Source: Acidihalobacter yilgarnensis (GTDB lineage: Bacteria > Pseudomonadota > Gammaproteobacteria > DSM-5130 > Acidihalobacteraceae). From it: DNA of 64,000 nucleotides. Numbering within the stretch: position 1 is the stretch's first letter; each line of letters starts with the position of its first letter. The translations under genes and the position numbers were made by a program. The stretch is from positions 372,001 through 436,000 of the forward strand of contig NZ_CP017415.1 of NCBI RefSeq assembly GCF_001753245.1. Reading direction: 5' to 3'. The notes beneath the pieces were generated by a model. It made no database searches. It was not told the DNA's origin and worked only from the letters and a program-made list of their open reading frames with translations. Below are positions 53,659-61,841 of the stretch, one piece after another.

Positions 53659-54228
53659 ATGGAACTAGACGAAGCAAAAGCCTACGTGAACGGGATTCTC
53701 GATCCCGCCCCAGCGCGCGCCAAGCGTGGCGCGTTCGGGCTGATCCTGTTGTCGTCGACGATCTTTTTCATCCCGCTGTTTGCCGCGCGCTTTTTGTGGG
53801 CCTACGCGGACAAGCCCGCGGGCATCAACTACGTCTTTTGGACGGTACTCACCCTGATCATGATCGCAAGCCTGTTCCCGACCTCGGGTGCGGTCAAGGC
53901 GGCCTACCAGGGCGAAAATAGTGGCATCGCGCGCAATCTCTCGATTGCACTGCTGATGATCACGCTCGTGGCCATCGGGATCATTTATCAATGGTTCACC
54001 GGCACGATCCCGATCGATAGCCGTTACGGTGAGAACCTGTACACCGACACGGTCGCTTTTGTGATCATGATGTCCCTCGCGCACTTTGCCTTCATGGCTT
54101 ACGTGTCGGCGAGCTCGAAGGGCAAGATCCGCGCCGCACAGGCCTGGAAAATCCATAACGCGGTGGATTTCTGGCGCCTGCTGGTCGTCATGTGGGTCCT
54201 GTTCTATGTGATTTATTTCATTGTTTGA
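53659..54228 (+). CDS. coxC: Cytochrome c oxidase subunit III
   Basis: 189 aa, about five TM helices, with GAGGAAATAAGG before the ATG. Recognised from position and the helical pattern (FGLILLSSTIFFIPLFAARFLWAYA; AWKIHNAVDFWRLLVVMWVLFYVIYFIV, the last helix of subunit III with the HxVDxxW element). Short form without the first two helices. No coxD or rusticyanin gene follows, unlike A. ferrooxidans rus. Confidence 0.87.
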   Translation: MELDEAKAYVNGILDPAPARAKRGAFGLILLSSTIFFIPLFAARFLWAYADKPAGINYVFWTVLTLIMIASLFPTSGAVKAAYQGENSGIARNLSIALLMITLVAIGIIYQWFTGTIPIDSRYGENLYTDTVAFVIMMSLAHFAFMAYVSASSKGKIRAAQAWKIHNAVDFWRLLVVMWVLFYVIYFIV

Positions 54229-54344
54229 TCGTGCGATCCGGTTGCATGGAGTAAACGGGCAGTAGATTCTATCGGCTACCGGATTGCTCAGTGGCGCGAT
54301 TGCATCGGAATATGCGCGTCATCCTCAATGCGCAGAAATGGGAT
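54229..54344. other. 3' leader to hairpin
   Basis: Between coxC and the terminator-like hairpin; no ORF. Confidence 0.4.
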
Positions 54345-54381
54345 GGGCCATTTCGGCTGAATTTCACAGCCGGAATGGCCC
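54345..54381 (+). terminator. Strong hairpin downstream of coxC
   Basis: 15-bp stem, GGGCCATTTCGGCTG (54345-54359) with CAGCCGGAATGGCCC (54367-54381), one mismatch, loop AATTTCA, then TTAAAGATT. Probably ends the cupredoxin-coxBAC transcript, though the T-run is poor. Confidence 0.6.
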
Positions 54382-55240
54382 TTAAAGATTGGGTTCGATG
54401 GATGGTGGAATGGCTTGGCGTCCTTCGAATGACCTTGTCGCGAAAGGTCTGGGAATTTTCAATTTATACAGTGTGGCTCTAGCAGAAGAAGGCTGGGCGC
54501 TCGTCTTTGCATGTTTAATACCCATGCTCATCGTTGGACGCGACTAAATTAAATGCCAGATTGTGATGGGACGTATATTGCTTGCGTAGCACCTGCGGGC
54601 ATATGCGCCGTATGTGACTATGAGCAACAGCCCTGCATCGCGGAAAAGCGCTATATATGTTGGGAGAGGTGAAATGTGTACCGAACAGCGGCAGTTCGAG
54701 CATTCATGCGTTCGCACATGGCTGATCAATCGGTTGATTGAGGTAGGGGCGTGCTCATAAAAGTCAGATAGAAATACGGTTGGTACGGTGGTAAGGCGCC
54801 ATCTGTGACGATGATATGCGCGACCCATGTATGCCGCTGAAACAGAGGGTGTGGTTTGTCGAGTCTCGCCCTGCATACAGTGCGATCTAAATTTTGATGA
54901 TTCCATGTTCGCAGTGCATTTATTGCGGCGAAACGCTCAATGAGCGAACAGGCACACGTCGTGCTTGACGCGCTTCTGTCGGTTGCTGTACAAACTCGCA
55001 TCATTTCTCGTCAGGAGGCAGCGAGGCTTGGACAGTCACCCTAGTAGGCCCGTCAAGGGCAACTCAGGATCCCGGGCATCGGGCGGCTTGGTCAAGTAAC
55101 GCTTGCACCATCGCCCGGTCCTCGGGCGATGCAGACCACTCTCCATAGATTTGTACTGGATACCGATCTTGTCACGCGCAAGACCGGCGGAAGTGGTATG
55201 TCAAAGCCGCGCTCCATATTGACTGTGTGGAGGTTGCGTA
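54382..55240. other. Intergenic leader of the NRAMP gene; one further hairpin
   Basis: About 860 bases without a convincing gene. Near the 3' end CATCGCCCG-gtcct-CGGGCGATG (55109-55131) forms a 9-bp hairpin without a T-run, inside a GC-rich stretch (55014-55150) that may be a structured leader. I could not match it to a known manganese or magnesium riboswitch. Confidence 0.4.
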
Positions 55241-56611
55241 ATGTCGGCTGTACCCGAAATCCCCGTGGCCTCCGATGAGGCGGATATTCTGCGAGATTTG
55301 CCCGACGATGAACGTCGTCGCATCAGAGATCGCTGGCGCATCTACCAGCTGCGTCGCGATCCTTCTTTGTGGCGACGGATGCTGCTGCTGCTGAGCCTGA
55401 TCGGGCCGGGCATACTCGTGATGATCGCGGACAATGATGCCGGCGGAGTCATCACCTATGCGCAGACGGGCGCGATGTACGGCATCGGTTTTTTCATCCC
55501 GTTTCTGTTGCTGATGATCCCTGTCGCGTACATCGTGCAGGAGATGACGGTGCGCCTGGGTGCCGTAACCCACCGTGGGCACGCCGAAATGATCTGGGGG
55601 CGTTACGGCGCATTCTGGGGTGTCTTCTCGCTGCTCGACCTAGTGGTGGCCAATATTCTGACGCTGGTGACCGAGTTCATCGGCATTCGCATTGGCATGA
55701 GCGTTTTTTCAGTGCCGCCGCTCGTTTCGGTATCGCTGGCCTGGCTGTTTATGGCCGGCACCATGATTTTCCTGCAATACCGCACCTGGGAGCGTCTAGC
55801 GCTGTGGATAGCCGCCGGCAATATCGTTTTCGTGCCTCTGGCGATTGCCGCGCACCCGCACTGGGGCCAGGTGTTGGCCGCGATCGGAAATTGGCACATA
55901 CCCGCGGCGGCGGCGCTGGGTGCCTTCACCTATGTGATCTTGGCCAACCTCGGCACCACGATCGCGCCATGGATGTTATTTTTTCAGCAGTCCTCGGTCG
56001 TCGACAAGGGACTGAGCGTGCACGATATCCCGAGTGGACAGGCCGATACCGCCTTTGGCAGTTTTTCGATGGGCATCATTGCTATCGCGATCGTCGTGCT
56101 CACCGGCACGCTGGTATACGGCCACGTGCATGCGACCCGCTTTGACATCCAGGCGATACTGCAGCTGCTACGGCACAGCAGTCTCGGCGGTATTGGTACC
56201 TCGCTGTTCGCGCTCGGCCTCGTTGAAGCCGGTCTGATCGCCGCCATCGCGATCACCGCAAGTACCTCCTGGGCGGTCGGCGAGGCGCTGAGATTGCCGC
56301 GTAGTTTGAATCTCAAACCGCAGCGGGCCCTGCCATTCTATCTTTCCGGCGTCCTCAGCGCGGGCATGGCCGCGATGGTCGTGTTGATACCGCACGTGCC
56401 GCTGGGGTTCCTGAACCTGACGGTACAGGTGATCGCCTCCATTTTCATGCCCGCGGCCATGCTGTTTCTGCTGATGTTGCTCAATGATCGGAAAATCATG
56501 GGCGAGCATGTCAACCGGCCCTGGCAGAATTATGCGGCCTTTGCCATCGTGGGTTTCCTGATTCTGGCCAACGGCGTATACGGATACACCGTCCTTTTCG
56601 CTGCTACATGA
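55241..56611 (+). CDS. NRAMP-family divalent metal transporter, atypical
   Basis: 456 aa, 11-12 TM helices, ATG with TGGAGGTTGCG upstream. TM1 carries IADNDAGGVITYAQTGA (variant of the DPGN metal site), and TM6 ANLGTTIAPWMLFFQQS, where canonical Mn/Fe transporters have M-P-H-N. The methionine that favours Mn/Fe over Ca/Mg is replaced (APW), which recalls NRAMP-related magnesium transporters. Metal specificity is therefore open. The polar N-terminal 45 residues are longer than usual. Confidence 0.85.
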   Translation: MSAVPEIPVASDEADILRDLPDDERRRIRDRWRIYQLRRDPSLWRRMLLLLSLIGPGILVMIADNDAGGVITYAQTGAMYGIGFFIPFLLLMIPVAYIVQEMTVRLGAVTHRGHAEMIWGRYGAFWGVFSLLDLVVANILTLVTEFIGIRIGMSVFSVPPLVSVSLAWLFMAGTMIFLQYRTWERLALWIAAGNIVFVPLAIAAHPHWGQVLAAIGNWHIPAAAALGAFTYVILANLGTTIAPWMLFFQQSSVVDKGLSVHDIPSGQADTAFGSFSMGIIAIAIVVLTGTLVYGHVHATRFDIQAILQLLRHSSLGGIGTSLFALGLVEAGLIAAIAITASTSWAVGEALRLPRSLNLKPQRALPFYLSGVLSAGMAAMVVLIPHVPLGFLNLTVQVIASIFMPAAMLFLLMLLNDRKIMGEHVNRPWQNYAAFAIVGFLILANGVYGYTVLFAAT

Positions 56612-56620
56612 GAAATTTCG

Positions 56621-56821
56621 ATGAAGCGTAAACCGATATCAAATCCGCCATCGGGAGCAGATTTCCTCGCATTCATGCAGGAGGAGGCGCGCCAGGAACC
56701 GTGTGAAATCACGCGTGCGCCGATAAAAGGCTGGATCCAATTCGCCTTTTGGGGGCTGCGAATCTATATCGTAGTCATGCTGTTGATGGTCGCCATCGGA
56801 TTTGTTCGTGGCATGAATTAG
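56621..56821 (+). CDS. Small membrane protein downstream of the NRAMP gene
   Basis: 66 aa, one C-terminal TM helix (IQFAFWGLRIYIVVMLLMVAIGFV) after a polar N-terminus. Starts 9 bases after the NRAMP stop; Shine-Dalgarno is weak (GAGAAATTTCG). Could be an accessory subunit of the transporter. No family recognised. Confidence 0.6.
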   Translation: MKRKPISNPPSGADFLAFMQEEARQEPCEITRAPIKGWIQFAFWGLRIYIVVMLLMVAIGFVRGMN

Positions 56822-56940
56822 CCATTTGTGCGCATCAAGGATCACTGCGGATGATAATGCGGAGTGAGGAAACAGATCGATCTCGCCACCGTCTCAAAGC
56901 CGAACGCTGGCGTCACCCGAAACACGCCGAGGTGATCGGT

Positions 56941-57189
56941 ATGTCAAACCTGAAAATACGTGTGTTCACGGAAGATAACGCGGACCCGGATACCACGGTG
57001 ACGATTCCTGGGCTGGTCCTCAAATTCGCCACGCGACTGATACCTGGGCAGGCGAAAACCGCCTTGCTTGAGAGCGGTATTGATTTGGACGAGTTGGCTC
57101 GGCTGGCGATAGATCCCGCGATTACGGGGACTTTGATCGAGATCGAGGATCATCGTAAAAACGAGAAGATCGTTATTTCCCTGGAGTAA
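56941..57189 (+). CDS. SHOCT-like/YvlB-type C-terminal domain protein (stand-alone)
   Basis: 82 aa from the ATG at 56941 (longer starts at 56749 or 56851 are possible). LKIRVFTEDNADPDTTVTIP, GVDLDEL-like GIDLDELARLA and GTLIEIEDHRKNEKIVISL match the domain found at the C-terminus of YvlB-type/SHOCT-like proteins (beta strand, helix, I/VDLDEL, GxLVxVED). Here it exists alone. Molecular role unknown. Confidence 0.6.
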   Translation: MSNLKIRVFTEDNADPDTTVTIPGLVLKFATRLIPGQAKTALLESGIDLDELARLAIDPAITGTLIEIEDHRKNEKIVISLE

Positions 57190-57372
57190 TGCACCCGTTT
57201 TGCGTTGGACATTACATGATACCGAGCGTAATCCGCGCGCCTGTGGGATATTGGTGGCGTTCGCTTCATGTTTGATGCCGATGCATGTTCGTGGTGCGAG
57301 TGACGCGTCAGTTTGGTGGGAACTTGGCTGCCTGACGAAGCGACGCCAAATCACCTAAGGGGAGGGGTACGC

Positions 57373-57684
57373 ATGTTGGTGACTTTTACCTGTTCCGCAT
57401 ATGCGGACATTACGATGTTCGGTGACGTGGCTGTGCGTCTGATCAAGATGATGGGCCACAGCGGTACGATACCGAGCGCAATTGTCGCCGAAGACGTGGC
57501 GGCGGCACTGGGTCGTCTCAAGTTGGCGTTGGATGCGGTGTCGCCCGCGGAGGAGACCGCATCAACTCAAAATAACGAGGATGAGTCGGCGGTGAGCCTC
57601 CGGCATCGCGCCATGCCGCTGATCGATCTGCTGATGGCGGCGGCGGCGAAGCAGGTCAACGTGATGTGGGACAGTAACCGTTAG
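57373..57684 (+). CDS. DUF1840-family protein
   Basis: 103 aa from the ATG at 57373 with AAGGGGAGGGG upstream; the ORF start at 57313 is too early. MLVTFTCSAYADITMFGDVA and RLIKMMGHSGTIPSAI are the diagnostic segments of this conserved proteobacterial family. No known function. Followed by a long hairpin. Confidence 0.88.
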   Translation: MLVTFTCSAYADITMFGDVAVRLIKMMGHSGTIPSAIVAEDVAAALGRLKLALDAVSPAEETASTQNNEDESAVSLRHRAMPLIDLLMAAAAKQVNVMWDSNR

Positions 57685-57695
57685 GCGTGCATCGC

Positions 57696-57721
57696 GCCTG
57701 GCGCCGGATTCGGCGCCAGGC
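57696..57721. terminator. Perfect 11-bp hairpin between convergent genes
   Basis: GCCTGGCGCCG-gatt-CGGCGCCAGGC, located between DUF1840 (plus) and the small lipoprotein (minus). No long T-run on either side, so termination is inferred from position. Confidence 0.55.
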
Positions 57722-57733
57722 AGACGGTATTTG

Positions 57734-57874
57734 TCAGTCGCCATCCCCTTCACCGTGATATATCGGCGGACCATAGTAGCCGCCGTCGGGATAATAGAAG
57801 CAGCCGCCTAGCGAGAGGCCGAAGATCAGAATGGCAAGTGCTGCGAGGATGCGTTTTACCGTGATTGCAGACAT
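57734..57874 (-). CDS. Small secreted lipoprotein (46 aa)
   Basis: ATG at 57874 with GGAGACCACG upstream; the long upstream ORF is rejected. MSAITVKRILAALAILIFGL is a signal sequence followed by lipobox SLGGC and a short Tyr/Gly/Pro/Asp-rich mature part (FYYPDGGYYGPPIYHGEGDGD is 21 residues, the whole mature chain). No function can be given; small lipoproteins of this type are common in gammaproteobacteria. Confidence 0.65.
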   Translation of the reverse strand: MSAITVKRILAALAILIFGLSLGGCFYYPDGGYYGPPIYHGEGDGD

Positions 57875-58273
57875 CGTGGTCTCCATTTGCAGGTGAGGCG
57901 AGCGCCTGGATCGCGCAGCGGACGTGGCACCATGCGTGGGGTATGGGCTGCGCAGATGGTCGAGCGTGTTTGTGCGGCGTCTTGAGTCGAAACGCGGCAT
58001 GGCGCTTCGACCCGCAACCGGTCCAGGCGGGCCTGCGGGTTCATGCTGCTTAACACGCAAAGCGTCGGTTAAAGGTTTCCGCGCGCGATCGTCACGCGGT
58101 TGCCCGAAGCCGATGGCGCGAGGCATCGGCGAAGGCTGATTCTCAGGTCGGTTGGCAGCTAAACGCTGATTTGGCCGCGATGGTGGCCATTCCGCATGTT
58201 TGTCGCGGTCGGCTACCGCGTGTAGGGATGACGTAATTCGATGTATCCGATTTAACAACCGAAGGGGGCCTGA
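57875..58273. other. Intergenic, no gene seen
   Basis: 400-base divergent gap between the small lipoprotein and the membrane protein at 58274; no convincing ORF, RNA or operator. Confidence 0.45.
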
Positions 58274-59266
58274 ATGTATAGCGAGGAAGAGCTGGCATCG
58301 GCGGTGACAGCTGGAATCCTGTCGGCGGAAACGGCCACGGCATTCCGGGCGCATGTGGCGGCCGCGCGGCACACGTATACGGTCGACGAGGAGCAATTCC
58401 GACTGATCACCGGCTTCAACGATATCTTCGTGGTCATGGCCTGTGCGCTGTTGCTGATTTCCTTGACCTGGATCGGCGCCGCCTCGGCGCCCTGGTTAGG
58501 CGCACTGGCCCTGATGGTGGCGTCCTGGGGTTTGGCGGAATTCTTCGTGCGGCAACGGCGCATGGCATTGCCGGCCATTGTGTTGCTCCTGAGTTTTGTC
58601 GGTGGCGTGTATTACCTGGGGTATGCATTTTTCGGGCGGTCGTTGACGGCGTTGGCCTTCGCCAGCGCGTTGGCAGCGGTTGCGGCCCTCGCCCACTGGT
58701 TGCGCTTCAGGGTGCCGATTACCGTGGCGGCAGGCGTGGGGGCTGGGCTCGGGCTGATCATCGCCCTGTTGTTCAAGCTGGTGCCAGCGGCGATGTCGTA
58801 CGCAGGCGTGATCGAATTCGCCGGCGGGGTCGCGGTGTTTGCGCTGGCGATGGCTTGGGATGCCGCCGACACCCGCCGTCAGACGCGCAAGTCCGATGTG
58901 GCGTTCTGGTTGCACCTGCTGGCGGCGCCTTTGCTGGTGCAGCCGGTATTTTCGCAGTTGAGTCGCTTCGACGGCCGAGTGGACCTGATGCACGCACTGA
59001 TCGCAATCGCCGTCTATGTCCTGATCGCGCTGGTCTCGTTGGCGATCGACCGCCGGGCGCTGATGGCCTCGGCGTTGGTGTACGTGCTGGTCGCGTTCAG
59101 CGTGGTACTCAAGGAATTCGGCATGGTCAGCCTCGGCTTCGCGTTCACCGCGCTGCTGATCGGTTCCTTGCTGCTGCTACTGTCCGCCTTCTGGCACCCC
59201 TGTCGCCGTTGGCTGCTGGGCTGTTTTCCCGCCATCGCATTACACCGGCTGCCGCCGCTGCGATGA
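58274..59266 (+). CDS. Polytopic membrane protein, DUF2157/DUF4401-like
   Basis: 330 aa, ATG with AAGGGGGCCTG upstream. A short N-terminal helical stretch (MYSEEELASAVTAGILSAETATAF) followed by 8-10 TM helices, the layout of DUF2157-type proteins. No catalytic motif. It is followed by an RBBP9-like hydrolase whose ATG is five bases after its stop, implying one transcript. Confidence 0.7.
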   Translation: MYSEEELASAVTAGILSAETATAFRAHVAAARHTYTVDEEQFRLITGFNDIFVVMACALLLISLTWIGAASAPWLGALALMVASWGLAEFFVRQRRMALPAIVLLLSFVGGVYYLGYAFFGRSLTALAFASALAAVAALAHWLRFRVPITVAAGVGAGLGLIIALLFKLVPAAMSYAGVIEFAGGVAVFALAMAWDAADTRRQTRKSDVAFWLHLLAAPLLVQPVFSQLSRFDGRVDLMHALIAIAVYVLIALVSLAIDRRALMASALVYVLVAFSVVLKEFGMVSLGFAFTALLIGSLLLLLSAFWHPCRRWLLGCFPAIALHRLPPLR

Positions 59267-59270
59267 GCAC

Positions 59271-59861
59271 ATGAGGGACCACGAGCCACGCGTGCTTCTG
59301 CTGCCGGGCATCGGTGACTCGGCGGCCGGGCATTGGCAAAGCCGCTGGGAGGCTTCACGGCCGGGTTTCGTGCGCGTGCGTCAGCGCGATTGGGATGCGC
59401 CGGCCCGCGAGGACTGGTGTCAGACCCTGGAGGCGGCGCTCGCGCAGGCCGGGGAGGGCGTCGTGCTGGCGGCACACAGTCTGGGCTGTCTGCTGATCGC
59501 TCACTGGGCCATGGCAACGCGGCGGCAGGTACGCGGAGCCTTGATCGTCGCCCCGCCAGACCCGGACGGGCTGGCATTCCCCACTACCGCGACGGGTTTC
59601 GCCCCGGTGCCGCTGCGGCCGCTGCCGTTTCCGAGCATCGTCGTTGCGAGTGAGGACGATCCCTATGCCTCATTTGATTTCGCCATCGGTTGCGCGCGTG
59701 CTTGGGGCGGTCGACTGGTTTCCGTCGGTGCCCGCGGGCACATCAACGCCGACAGCGGACTCGGCGATTGGACGCAGGGACTCGATCTGCTGCGGGAACT
59801 GGGTGTCATGGACGGTGGAGACGGCAGGGGAGCCGCGCCACAGGTTCAGGGTGTGAGCTGA
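59271..59861 (+). CDS. RBBP9/YdeN-family alpha/beta serine hydrolase
   Basis: 196 aa. N-terminal LLPGIGDSAAGHWQSRWE, nucleophile elbow AHSLGCLL (Ser in the A-H-S-L-G motif), Asp in VVASEDDPYASF and His in GARGHINADSGLGDW complete the triad. Small, probably cytosolic; substrates unknown. 3' end overlaps the convergent anti-sigma gene by 16 bases. Confidence 0.85.
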   Translation: MRDHEPRVLLLPGIGDSAAGHWQSRWEASRPGFVRVRQRDWDAPAREDWCQTLEAALAQAGEGVVLAAHSLGCLLIAHWAMATRRQVRGALIVAPPDPDGLAFPTTATGFAPVPLRPLPFPSIVVASEDDPYASFDFAIGCARAWGGRLVSVGARGHINADSGLGDWTQGLDLLRELGVMDGGDGRGAAPQVQGVS

Positions 59862-60637
59862 CGATACACGCCACCCGCAATCTTGAGCAGCTGCGGCCGT
59901 TCGAGTCTCGCGGTGAGCGCATAGCCCAGATCGCGCTCGATCCAATAGAAGACCGACAGCCCGCGTTCGTTCGTATAGCGGAAAGCGGTGTCCCCGTCCT
60001 CGCCGGTCTGCACGGTAATGTAGAGCGTGAGGCGCTCGCCGGCCCGGTTGTCATACATCAGCTGAGCGGCCGGCCCAGCTTGGGCGGGTAGCAGGCGCCC
60101 GCCCATCAGCCGGTAGCCATAGCGTGTGAGACTGGGCGCGCGCAGCGTGTGCCCCAGGCGTTTCGAAAGCCAGCCGAGCAGATGCTTTTCCTGACGGGCG
60201 TCGACTTCGACCGGGTGCAGTACCTCAGGGCTATAGACCGCATAAGCGACCGCGGCCTCGCGCGCGAGCGTGGCCGGCGCGGTGATGCGTGCCGTGACGG
60301 TGTTCGCGTCGTGATGGGAAACAGTAGCGCCGAACCAGCCCGCGCCTGTGCCCAGCAGCAACCACACAGCGGCGGCGGCCGCGCGTGCCCGGACGCGTGG
60401 CAGGGCGTTTTGGCGACGCGCGACCGGGCGCCGCAGACGCTCGGGCAGGGGTTCGTTCAGCACGTCATCGTACAGCCCGTGCAGTGCCTTGCGCTGGCGC
60501 CGATAGGCCTCGACGCGGGCCCTGGCCTCTGACGTATGCGCCAGCCAGGCCTCGATTTCGGCGTGCTGTGCAGGCGTCAGCCTCTCGTCCACAAAGGCTT
60601 GCAGACGGGCCTCGTCGATATCGGTTTCGCGATTCAT
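59846..60637 (-). CDS. Transmembrane anti-sigma factor
   Basis: 263 aa. N-terminal cytoplasmic region (FVDERLTPAQHAEIEAWLAH) of the anti-sigma type, without the HxxxCxxC zinc motif, one TM helix (AAAAVWLLLGTGAGWFGATV, about residue 85-105), and a periplasmic domain. Start overlaps the sigma gene stop by four bases. It should hold the ECF sigma factor inactive until an envelope signal arrives. Confidence 0.82.
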   Translation of the reverse strand: MNRETDIDEARLQAFVDERLTPAQHAEIEAWLAHTSEARARVEAYRRQRKALHGLYDDVLNEPLPERLRRPVARRQNALPRVRARAAAAAVWLLLGTGAGWFGATVSHHDANTVTARITAPATLAREAAVAYAVYSPEVLHPVEVDARQEKHLLGWLSKRLGHTLRAPSLTRYGYRLMGGRLLPAQAGPAAQLMYDNRAGERLTLYITVQTGEDGDTAFRYTNERGLSVFYWIERDLGYALTARLERPQLLKIAGGVYRQLTP

Positions 60638-61128
60638 TTGACCCTCCTGATGCGCCGCTCGGGCTCGCCGTCGAGCAGCCGCCGCAGTCGCTCGCGACCG
60701 CGAGCCAGACGTGACATGACGGTGCCTTGCGGGATGCCGAGTACGCGCGCTGTCTCGGCATAGCTGAATTCCTCCAGACCGACCAGCAGCACGACCTCGC
60801 GAAACTCCGACGGCAGCCCGTCGATGGCCGCAAGCAGGTCGCGCGCGATCAATAGCCCTTCCTGTCTGTCGCCTTGCGGCGTGTCGCAGAGCGCGTCATC
60901 CCAGGGCAGTGTCGGGCGTTCAGCGCGACGCTGGTTGATGTAAACATTGTGCATGAGCGTAAATAGCCAGGCCCGCAAATCACTGCCTCGTCGCCATAGT
61001 GCGAGCTTGCGCATGGCGCGTTCCAGCGTGTCCTGAACGAGATCATCGGCTCGCGTGCGATCTCCCGTCAGCGCTCGCGCATAGCGGCGCAGTCGCGGGA
61101 TGTGCGGTTCGATGATCGCGTAGTCCAT
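60634..61128 (-). CDS. ECF-type RNA polymerase sigma factor
   Basis: 164 aa. Region 2 with DLVQDTLERAM and region 2.4 RAWLFTLMHNVYINQ; region 4 with LPSEFREVVLLVGLEEFSYAETA and a C-terminal helix-turn-helix (GIPQGTVMSRLARGRERLR). Typical minimal sigma-70 of the extracytoplasmic-function class. Target regulon unknown; the SnoaL-like secreted protein just upstream may be part of it. Confidence 0.92.
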   Translation of the reverse strand: MDYAIIEPHIPRLRRYARALTGDRTRADDLVQDTLERAMRKLALWRRGSDLRAWLFTLMHNVYINQRRAERPTLPWDDALCDTPQGDRQEGLLIARDLLAAIDGLPSEFREVVLLVGLEEFSYAETARVLGIPQGTVMSRLARGRERLRRLLDGEPERRIRRVK

Positions 61129-61178
61129 GATGCGCGCCTCGTACGGGGCCGGACGTGGCTACGCCGGCCCCGGTGGCT

Positions 61179-61607
61179 TTAGTAGCTGGAAGTGACGCGC
61201 TTCGGGTCGATCTGCCAGACCTCGTTGACGAGTTTTCCGTCCCGGTACGTCAGGATATAGCGCACCTTGATGTTCTTTTTGGACATGAAGTCCACATTCG
61301 CGGTCACGGTGGCACCCTTCGGATTTTCACTGACGGTCAGATCGTCGACTTGGTGTGTCACGCGCCCGTTGGCACGCGTGAACTTGCCCCACACGGTGCC
61401 GATCGCCTGAGTGCCTGCATAAACGCCATCGAGCGGCCCACCCACCCACTGAAAAACAGCATCGGGTGCGTAATCCTGGGTGATCGCCGTAACGTCCGCA
61501 TCGGCAATGGCCTGAAAGTGCTGTCGGGCCTGAGTGTCGGTATCGGCCATGGCTGGTAGGGAAGTGCCGCACAACATGGCGACGAGCAACACGGGTTTGA
61601 AATTCAT
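61179..61607 (-). CDS. Secreted SnoaL/NTF2-like protein
   Basis: 142 aa from the ATG at 61607 (AAGGAGTCTTAAG upstream); the ORF start at 61664 is rejected. Signal peptide MNFKPVLLVAMLCGTSLPAMA, then an NTF2-like fold (ARQHFQAIADADVTAITQDY; YAPDAVFQWVGGPLDG; ILTYRDGKLVNEVWQID). 50 bases upstream of the sigma gene on the same strand, so likely co-transcribed. Ligand or reaction unknown. Confidence 0.75.
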   Translation of the reverse strand: MNFKPVLLVAMLCGTSLPAMADTDTQARQHFQAIADADVTAITQDYAPDAVFQWVGGPLDGVYAGTQAIGTVWGKFTRANGRVTHQVDDLTVSENPKGATVTANVDFMSKKNIKVRYILTYRDGKLVNEVWQIDPKRVTSSY

Positions 61608-61764
61608 CGTCTTAAGACTCCTTGGCGCGCGCCACCACGGTGGTGGCGCATACAGGGCTAACACCCGTAGCCAGCGTTTATTCCCGTGACGATGAAATTG
61701 TTTCGATCTGTATGTGCAGACCGGTCGTGACGGTGCGACAAAATGCCACTTCCATCGGAATATC

Positions 61765-61787
61765 TTATTACATAGCCTTAGTAATAA
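61765..61787. promoter_or_regulatory. Inverted repeat before the Met-rich outer-membrane gene
   Basis: TTATTAC-atagcctta-GTAATAA, a 7-bp perfect dyad with a nine-base spacer in the divergent gap between the SnoaL-like gene and the outer-membrane protein gene, 55 bases before the latter's ATG. Binding protein unknown. Confidence 0.5.
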
Positions 61788-61841
61788 CAGGGTAGTGCTG
61801 CAATACGCACATCACTGCGATAAAGCCACCGAGGGGAGATC

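Noticed and set aside
54544-54906. Minus-strand ORF of 120 codons in the gap after coxC
   Set aside because: No ribosome-binding site or domain, odd composition; not reported as a gene.
55014-55240. Known Mn (yybP-ykoY) or Mg riboswitch before the NRAMP gene
   Set aside because: Searched by eye for the conserved loops; they are not present, although the region could still be structured.
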